Shown piece after piece: positions 58,495-64,000 of a stretch of 64,000 nucleotides of DNA. The stretch's first letter is position 1, and each line of letters starts with the position of its first letter. Position numbers and translations under genes: made by a program. Location of the stretch: contig JAPPUL010000069.1 of the NCBI GenBank assembly GCA_026874595.1, forward strand, positions 1,738,001 through 1,802,000, given 5' to 3'. The DNA comes from Sipunculus nudus. Lineage: Eukaryota; Annelida; Sipuncula; Golfingiida; Sipunculidae. A model generated the notes under the pieces. The model was given only the letters and a program-made list of their open reading frames with translations. It did not search any database and was not told where the DNA came from.

Positions 58495-59796
58495 TTACAT
58501 TAACCATAAAGAAAGCTTTGGTATATAGGCAATTATTAATACCATCGCAAGCATTCCAAGTACAAACGGTATTGCTCTATAGGCTATTTTCAATATTGGT
58601 GTATTTGTTATACCTGATATAACAAACAGATTCAAGCCCAAAGGTGGAGTTATAAATCCAACCCCAAGGGAAGTTATCATTATTATACAAAAATGTATTT
58701 GGTGTAAGCCTATCTCTTGAGCTAGAGGATATAATATTGGAGAGAGTATAACTATGTTTGGCGTTGTTTCCATAAAAAGACCTGCTATCATGAAAATCAT
58801 TATCATTAAAGCAGTTAATAGATAGGGATTATCTGTTAGAGAAGTCATTATTTCTACGAACGTTTGAGGTATCTGAAGTATAGCAAAAGACTGCGCTAAG
58901 GGCAATGAAAATGCAATTATAGGTAATATAATACCCGTTACTTTTGCAGAGCCTATAAATATTTTTGGAATATCTGAAATAGTTATTGTCTTTTGCAAAA
59001 AGCCTACTAGCATTGCAACACCAGCTGCAACCCCACCTGCTTCTGTTGGAGTAAATACTCCACTATAAATACCACCTAGGATAATAAAAGGTATTATAAG
59101 TGCATATTTAGAATCATTTAATACACTCCAGAATCTTTTAAGGGTAAATGGTATTCGTCCTGACTCATACTTATTTAGCTTATTCATAATTAAATTAGTA
59201 GTTAAGATAGAACCTAATATTAATATCCCGGGAATAAATGCTGCCTTAAATAAAGTTGCTGAAGATATTCCTAATATTAACCCTACGATTATATATGCAA
59301 TTGAAGGCGGTATTAATATCCCTGTACAAGCTCCTGAGGCAACAAGTGCACAAGCATATGCCTTTGGATAACCTCGTTCGACTAATCTATCTATTGTTAT
59401 TCTACCAATTGCAGCAGCACCAGCCGCATCAGAACCTGAAATTGCAGCAAAAAAACCACAGCCTAATACCGTAGTTGTCCCAAAACCACTCCTAATACCG
59501 CTTGAAAAAACCTCAGCAACATTTAATAGTTTATTAGATAAGCCGGTCCTAACAAGAACATCTCCCGTTAAAATAAATAGAGGGATTGCTATAAGCGCAA
59601 AGAAATCAACGCCATCAAACAATGCCTCTCCAATCAAAGCGATTGGCAATGAATCAGTCAAAAATAATAATAAAAAACTACTAACTGCTAATGCTACCCA
59701 TATTCGAACAGCTAATACTATCAAAAGAAGCGCAAGTACTAAGGGAACTAGTATTTCCCATCCATATTGGATCCCTGAACTTGTTAACTCATACAT
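58495..59796 (-). CDS. dctM: TRAP transporter large permease DctM
   Basis: 433 residues, about 12 transmembrane segments, with TRAP signatures (FALIAIPLFILTGDVLVRTG, GCGFFAAISGSDAAGAAAIG, PSIAYIIVGLI, PTEAGGVAAGVAM, LGVGFITPPLGLNLFVISG). Sodium-coupled permease for the substrate captured by DctP. It is 27 nt before the HisD-like gene, implying shared function. Confidence 0.95.
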   Translation of the reverse strand: MYELTSSGIQYGWEILVPLVLALLLIVLAVRIWVALAVSSFLLLFLTDSLPIALIGEALFDGVDFFALIAIPLFILTGDVLVRTGLSNKLLNVAEVFSSGIRSGFGTTTVLGCGFFAAISGSDAAGAAAIGRITIDRLVERGYPKAYACALVASGACTGILIPPSIAYIIVGLILGISSATLFKAAFIPGILILGSILTTNLIMNKLNKYESGRIPFTLKRFWSVLNDSKYALIIPFIILGGIYSGVFTPTEAGGVAAGVAMLVGFLQKTITISDIPKIFIGSAKVTGIILPIIAFSLPLAQSFAILQIPQTFVEIMTSLTDNPYLLTALMIMIFMIAGLFMETTPNIVILSPILYPLAQEIGLHQIHFCIIMITSLGVGFITPPLGLNLFVISGITNTPILKIAYRAIPFVLGMLAMVLIIAYIPKLSLWLM

Positions 59797-59846
59797 CGGA
59801 TACTCCTGAAACTCTTATTAGTGTAATGTACCTAGCAAAAGACTTC

Positions 59847-60356
59847 CTAAAAAATAGGGTTACCTTCATAGGGAGGATGATTTAGTCGTATATTCTTTAT
59901 ATCTTTTAACATATTTTGTATTACTCTGAATATCATTATTGAAAGCCCAAAAGGCACTGCAAACAGAAATACAGCTTTAACTATCCGAAGCCCATCAGTA
60001 ACTGAATGATACTCAATAGAAAGCAACACTGTCTCAAAAGATAAATAGACGGATAAAGATACAACAATTAAGGTTATAATCTCTCCACCAAGATAAAATA
60101 TTGACTTGCCTCTATCAGATAAGGATGCAAGGATAAAATCTATCTTCAAGTGTATTCTTTCCTTGACACAAAAAGCTGATGATATCCATATAAGATAAAT
60201 AAAACAATATCTAGCCATCTCCTCTCCCCAAGCAGTAGAGAAGCTCAAAACAAACCTTTGTATAACCTCCATTAAAATTGTAACAAAAATCATCAGATAA
60301 AAAACAATCAACATCCATTGTTCTAAATTCTTATCAATTGTTTTTAAAATATTCAT
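59847..60356 (-). CDS. dctQ: TRAP transporter small permease DctQ
   Basis: 169 residues, four transmembrane helices with the DctQ core (VLSFSTAWGEEMARYCFIYLIWISSAFCVKERIH). Partners with DctM 50 nt downstream. Low sequence conservation is normal for this subunit. Confidence 0.9.
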   Translation of the reverse strand: MNILKTIDKNLEQWMLIVFYLMIFVTILMEVIQRFVLSFSTAWGEEMARYCFIYLIWISSAFCVKERIHLKIDFILASLSDRGKSIFYLGGEIITLIVVSLSVYLSFETVLLSIEYHSVTDGLRIVKAVFLFAVPFGLSIMIFRVIQNMLKDIKNIRLNHPPYEGNPIF

Positions 60357-60492
60357 TACTACCTTCCTATGAATGTTCTTAATGTAATCTTTTAAGAAGT
60401 TTTTATTTTAATCTTTAATCAAAAGTTAACAACTCTACTTTTCTCCAAACCTACAAAAAGACTAGCCAGAACATTGTTTTATAAATTTTGTC

Positions 60493-61692
60493 TTATATAT
60501 CGCTTACATTGTATTTGCTCTTTGTATTTGCTGCTTTTAAAAGTTCATCAAATGCTCCAAGTGACCCTGCTAATTCTTTTTTCGTATCATTCCAAACAGA
60601 AAGTTGATGACCTGCTTTATTTTTCCATTGAGACATTTCTGCACTAGTTGGTCTATAAAATTGCACACCATTTTTAGCAAGCTCAGACATTGCATAAGCT
60701 CTTGCTGCCGGCACTTTAGCTAGATTTTGAGCAAAAGTAATTTCCCCAGCTTCTAAAATAGCATCTTGAATTTTTGATGGCAGTGACTTTAACCATTTAA
60801 GATTACAGGAATACACTTGTGAGTCAGGCACTGCTCTATTAAACGTCACATGAGATAATATCTCTTTAAAGCCAAATACATTTAATGCTTCAACTGATGG
60901 ATCTAGTGCATCTGCAACACCTTGTTTAATTGCTGATGGAGTTTCACCCCATGCGACCGGAGTTGGATTTGCACCAAGCAATCTATAAAACTGCTGTAAT
61001 ATCTTTGAACCTGGAACTCTAAACTTTATCCCTTTAAGTTGATCAGGCGTTTTAATAGGGCCACTTACACCTTTTCTAAGAGCTACAACTCTTGGATCTA
61101 TACAAACATAAAAAAGTGGCTTAAAACCCTTTGTTTCTACCTTTGTCTCTACGTGCTTCTTCCAACTGTCTGACGTAACAAGATTTACAAACTCTTGATT
61201 CGTACCGCACCAATAAGGCACATTGATTAAATCCACTGTCGGTGCAAAAGGAGCGAAGTTAGATATAGAATGTTGTGCAACTTGGATTGTACCTGATTGG
61301 ACTTTTTGAGCTAATGCCCCGCCTGCACCTAACTGTCCACCTGGAGCCAACTTTACGTACACTTCGCCATTAGTTAAATTCTGTATGTTTTCTTTTAGGT
61401 CTAACTGCATTATTGGATAGCTTCTTGTCGCACCAATAATATATGCTGTAGCTATTGTCATTGTATATTTAGCATTTTGTTGCCTCATTTCTTCTTCTTG
61501 CGATGCTTTAGCTACCTTTTCTTCTTTTTCTTCCTTTTCTTCCTTTTTAGCTTTGCTTACCGGACCCTTACTCTCTGTACATGCTGTGCTGCCCGCAGCT
61601 ACAAGCAATGCTGTTGTAATACCATATTTTACACTAGTCTTTAGGAAATCTCTTCTCTTAGCTAGCGTATCTTCTGTATTTAATCTCTCCAT
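60493..61692 (-). CDS. dctP: TRAP transporter substrate-binding protein DctP, Tat-lipoprotein form
   Basis: 399 residues. A Tat motif (KRRDFLKT, RR at 13-14) and a lipobox-like GSTAC (C38) are followed by a Lys/Glu linker, so the binding protein looks Tat-exported and lipid-anchored. The DctP fold follows (QLDLKENIQNLTNGEVYVKL, GGQLGAGGALAQKVQSGTI, GIKFRVPGSKILQQFYRLLGANPTPVAWGE). In the hps-type operon it would bind DHPS or a related anion; specificity cannot be read from sequence. Confidence 0.92.
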   Translation of the reverse strand: MERLNTEDTLAKRRDFLKTSVKYGITTALLVAAGSTACTESKGPVSKAKKEEKEEKEEKVAKASQEEEMRQQNAKYTMTIATAYIIGATRSYPIMQLDLKENIQNLTNGEVYVKLAPGGQLGAGGALAQKVQSGTIQVAQHSISNFAPFAPTVDLINVPYWCGTNQEFVNLVTSDSWKKHVETKVETKGFKPLFYVCIDPRVVALRKGVSGPIKTPDQLKGIKFRVPGSKILQQFYRLLGANPTPVAWGETPSAIKQGVADALDPSVEALNVFGFKEILSHVTFNRAVPDSQVYSCNLKWLKSLPSKIQDAILEAGEITFAQNLAKVPAARAYAMSELAKNGVQFYRPTSAEMSQWKNKAGHQLSVWNDTKKELAGSLGAFDELLKAANTKSKYNVSDI

Positions 61693-61716
61693 TATTTTTT
61701 TCTCCTTTTTAATACT

Positions 61717-61932
61717 TTAAAGATTAATTTTTTCGTATTTAAAAATACCTGTTACAAACAATATAACAGATATAAATAATATCAAGGCTGCTGTTGAGTC
61801 CTCTAAATCTATAGGAATATTGCTCTCTCTAACAACAACTGAGACTTTCCCTACAATAATATTTAAAACATATATACTAAACAATAAAGCTGATAGGGCG
61901 TATATCTTTCTATTTAATAATTTTCTCAACAT
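61717..61932 (-). CDS. Small membrane protein heading the TRAP operon
   Basis: 71 residues with two transmembrane segments (YALSALLFSIYVLNIIVGKV and AALILFISVILFVTGIF). The ATG at 61932 is preceded by GAAGAGGAA; a longer frame from 61986 lacks this. It is 24 nt before dctP and probably part of the operon. No family recognised. Confidence 0.65.
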   Translation of the reverse strand: MLRKLLNRKIYALSALLFSIYVLNIIVGKVSVVVRESNIPIDLEDSTAALILFISVILFVTGIFKYEKINL

Positions 61933-62284
61933 AATATTATTCCTCTTCTCTTTAATTTTATACTTGTTAGATAATTTTGTACCCAATTAAGATAATAATA
62001 TAACCTCCTAAAAGTAATACTTATGTTTATTTAAGTATACTAAATTAGTATAAATATTTTTATACTTTTAAAAAAAATAATAAAAATAAATTATAACGAT
62101 TACTCAAGTTAAACTATTTGACTGTGAAATAGTTTTTATGCAATATCTCATTAAAGTTATATAGAAAAACTATATACATTACAAACGAATCACAAAGAGC
62201 AATATTATACTTAAATCTAACTATAATATTAGTTAATCTATTATATAGAAATAATAAGTTAAACTTATATTATTAAAACCTTGT
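61933..62284. promoter_or_regulatory. Leader region of the TRAP/dehydrogenase operon
   Basis: 352 very AT-rich bases. It contains a perfect 9-bp inverted repeat (62111-62135), which could be an operator or a weak hairpin. No gene is evident. Confidence 0.4.
62111..62135. repeat. 9-bp inverted repeat with 7-nt spacer
   Basis: AAACTATTT-GACTGTG-AAATAGTTT is a perfect dyad about 180 nt upstream of the TRAP operon start and about 150 nt past the rsmE stop. Confidence 0.6.
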
Positions 62285-63010
62285 CTATTCAAAATGAAAG
62301 TATAAATTACATACTATAGCAGAACCCGCAGTTTCACTTTTTAAGATATTGTGACTTATTGCTACAGATACAAAATCTAAATCCATAGCTCTTTTAGCCT
62401 CATAATCCGTAAATCCCCCTTCAGGACCAACTAAAACAATTATTTCCTTAGTTGGATCAATATTATCTAGAGCCTTTTTTAGGGTAATTTCTTTTTCCTT
62501 CTCATTTGCAAAGAGACGATTTGGTGTATTTAGATTAAGCTCGTCTAAACTTCTTATAATATTGGTTAGGGTAGGGTAGTTATCATTACCACACTGCTGT
62601 GCTGTTTCTTGACATATTTTATTCCATCGAGATAATTTTGTAAACGCTTCTTTATTGCTATAACTTTTAGATGAGTATTTTGCTTTATAAGGTATTATTT
62701 TGGATGCTCCAAGTTCGGTGAGTTTTTTGATAGCAAAAATAAAGTGTTTTTCGTTTATTAATGATTGACATACATTTATATTAAGAGGTTGAACTTTAAT
62801 GTCACGTATACTTTCTATTTTAAAGATTAATTCTTTATTAGCGCTATCAACTAGTTTTGCAAGATAGGCTTTAGATGAGTTTTTAAGTTCTAGTTTTTCT
62901 CCAATACGAAATCTAAGCACATTCTTTATATGATGAATACGTTCTTTGTTAGCTTCTTTATAGGTGTCATTTACTGACAAATTATTCTTCTCTATAAAAA
63001 TACAGCGCAT
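62285..63010 (-). CDS. rsmE: 16S rRNA (uracil-1498-N3)-methyltransferase
   Basis: 241 residues of the SPOUT-fold RsmE family: HIKNVLRFRIGEKLEL (N-terminal PUA-like domain), VLVGPEGGFTDYE and LKSETAGSAIV (knotted SAM-binding site). Modifies U1498 of 16S rRNA. Length is normal. Confidence 0.95.
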   Translation of the reverse strand: MRCIFIEKNNLSVNDTYKEANKERIHHIKNVLRFRIGEKLELKNSSKAYLAKLVDSANKELIFKIESIRDIKVQPLNINVCQSLINEKHFIFAIKKLTELGASKIIPYKAKYSSKSYSNKEAFTKLSRWNKICQETAQQCGNDNYPTLTNIIRSLDELNLNTPNRLFANEKEKEITLKKALDNIDPTKEIIVLVGPEGGFTDYEAKRAMDLDFVSVAISHNILKSETAGSAIVCNLYFHFE

Positions 63011-63085
63011 AAATAATTAGTTTATTAATTAATATAGTTGGTTAATAAAATAGTTAGTTTTTATCTTGCATTTTACCTTGCAATA

Positions 63086-63994
63086 TTATCTTGCAATAGT
63101 AAAGGAGATAATAGTAATATTATTTGATATTTTAAGCATGCGAGCACACTCGTTTACAGTACTGCCAGTTGAAAAGACATCATCAATAAGCAAAAATAAT
63201 CTCTTAGTTTTAGTAGCATCATGCTCTAATATTGCCTTATAACAGCCTTTTGGGTTTTCGATACGTTCTTTAAATTTTAATGTTGACTGGGGTTTATTAT
63301 TCTTAATCTTTAACAATATTTCATCTGAATACTTAATATTACACTTCTTGGCAATCTTTTTAGCCAAAATATGAGCTTGATTAAAGCCACGTGCTTTTTT
63401 AGACTGACTTGAAAGCGGAACAGGTAGCATAGTAATTATTTTATCATTATGCTTTTTAAGCTCTTGTGAGAGCAATCTTGCAGAGTCATCTATAAATAAG
63501 TTTGAATAAACCTTTCTATTCTTGAACTTTATCTCATGAATCAACTCTTTTATAATAGGCTTATTATAGTTAAAAAGGGATATATTTTTATCATAATAAT
63601 GCTTTCCAATAAGTTCATTTTTACAAGGAAAGCATATTTTGTTGTCATTTTGAATGTCATATGTAAGCTTTTCTTTTGAGTCTAGCTTTTCTTTTGAGTC
63701 TAGCTTTTCTTCTGAGTCTATCTTTTTATCTATCTTCTTTTCTTTTGAGTTTATCTTTTCTTTAGGATTTACAAAATATTCAGAATATGGTTCATCAAAA
63801 TGTTCAAAGGGGTTTAAGGAAGGTGAAAAGCATTTAGTACAATGTACATTTTGCTTTATACTTGGAATTGACTTAAAACATTTAGAACAAAGACCAACAT
63901 TGTTTTTGGTTAGGATATTGTTACATAGCTTACAGAAGTTTGGGAAAATAGAATTTAGTATAAAGTAAAACAAAATATTACGTCCTTTTAGCAA
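63086..63994 (-). CDS. ComF-family phosphoribosyltransferase-like protein
   Basis: About 300 residues. N-terminal zinc-binding cysteines (CKLCNNIL...CSKCF...CTKCF...CFPCKNE) and a PRTase domain with MLPVPLSSQSKKARGFNQAHILAKKI and LIDDVFSTGSTVNECA. A charged linker between them carries a 6-residue unit repeated three times (KLDSKE). The frame begins at or before the TTG at 63994; a TTG at 63973 with AAAGGA upstream is an alternative, and an upstream start beyond the window cannot be excluded. Confidence 0.85.
   Translation of the reverse strand: MLKGRNILFYFILNSIFPNFCKLCNNILTKNNVGLCSKCFKSIPSIKQNVHCTKCFSPSLNPFEHFDEPYSEYFVNPKEKINSKEKKIDKKIDSEEKLDSKEKLDSKEKLTYDIQNDNKICFPCKNELIGKHYYDKNISLFNYNKPIIKELIHEIKFKNRKVYSNLFIDDSARLLSQELKKHNDKIITMLPVPLSSQSKKARGFNQAHILAKKIAKKCNIKYSDEILLKIKNNKPQSTLKFKERIENPKGCYKAILEHDATKTKRLFLLIDDVFSTGSTVNECARMLKISNNITIISFTIAR
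63666..63719. repeat. 18-bp in-frame tandem repeat, three copies
   Basis: AGCTTTTCTTTTGAGTCT at 63666-63683 and 63684-63701, and a copy with one mismatch at 63702-63719, encoding the repeated linker of the ComF-like protein. Confidence 0.92.
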
Positions 63995-64000
63995 TAAAAA

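Overview
The window is an AT-rich Gram-negative bacterial chromosome segment (roughly 30% GC by eye) whose genes describe a facultative lithotroph. It carries a complete uptake [NiFe]-hydrogenase locus, a Sox thiosulfate-oxidation locus, and importers for organic acids and probably a sulfonate. Signal peptides with lipoboxes, Tat signals, small outer-membrane beta-barrels and periplasmic c-type cytochromes show a diderm envelope. Flotillin-like FloA, a PilZ/GAF protein, a stand-alone AICAR transformylase and a type-2 LeuC argue against an ordinary gamma- or alphaproteobacterium. A deltaproteobacterium-like or other deep lineage fits better, but I cannot assign the organism from the sequence alone.

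Layout. 1-3.4 kb is an island of different base composition lying at the 3' end of ssrA (tmRNA). It holds a partial SNF2-type helicase, a frameshifted TIR-like (PF10137-type) gene and a truncated DUF2188 gene. 3.8-8.9 kb is housekeeping: MBL/ferredoxin, HAD, DUF192, FloA and PilZ. 9.3-23.1 kb is one long minus-strand hydrogenase locus in the order hupS-L-C-D-[FG fusion]-H-I-J-K-hypA-B-C-D-E-F. The small subunit has the extra cysteines of oxygen-tolerant group 1 enzymes. 23.5-26.5 kb holds leuC, leuD and a purH-like transformylase on the plus strand. 26.6-29.3 kb holds an exported protein, an MBL hydrolase and nadA. 29.5-37.3 kb is a tricarboxylate-transporter module (TctC, a TctA-TctB fusion, a PrpF-type isomerase and an AbrB-type permease) bracketed by three paralogous outer-membrane barrels. 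37.3-48.2 kb holds a folate cyclo-ligase operon, tRNA-Ala(GGC), purB, a membrane protein broken at a poly-T tract, ilvC, mutS and a TPR/SPOR protein. 48.5-55.3 kb is soxXYZAB plus DUF302, a TlpA-like thioredoxin and an HD-GYP phosphodiesterase. 55.4-61.9 kb is a minus-strand operon of TRAP transporter plus HisD-like, SDR and zinc alcohol dehydrogenases, which matches the hps layout for 2,3-dihydroxypropane-1-sulfonate (DHPS) use. rsmE and comF close the window.

How it fits together. Electrons from H2 (HupSL through the HupC cytochrome b) and from thiosulfate (SoxXA/YZ/B through cytochromes) would enter the respiratory chain. Carbon could come from TRAP- and TTT-imported organic acids or sulfonates. 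soxCD is absent here, so the sulfane sulfur must be handled elsewhere.

Two patterns run through the window. First, short perfect tandem duplications of 7-18 bp sit at gene ends, start codons and in linkers. Second, lipid anchoring recurs in proteins that are normally soluble and periplasmic (SoxX, SoxZ, SoxB, DctP). Both are described in the findings.
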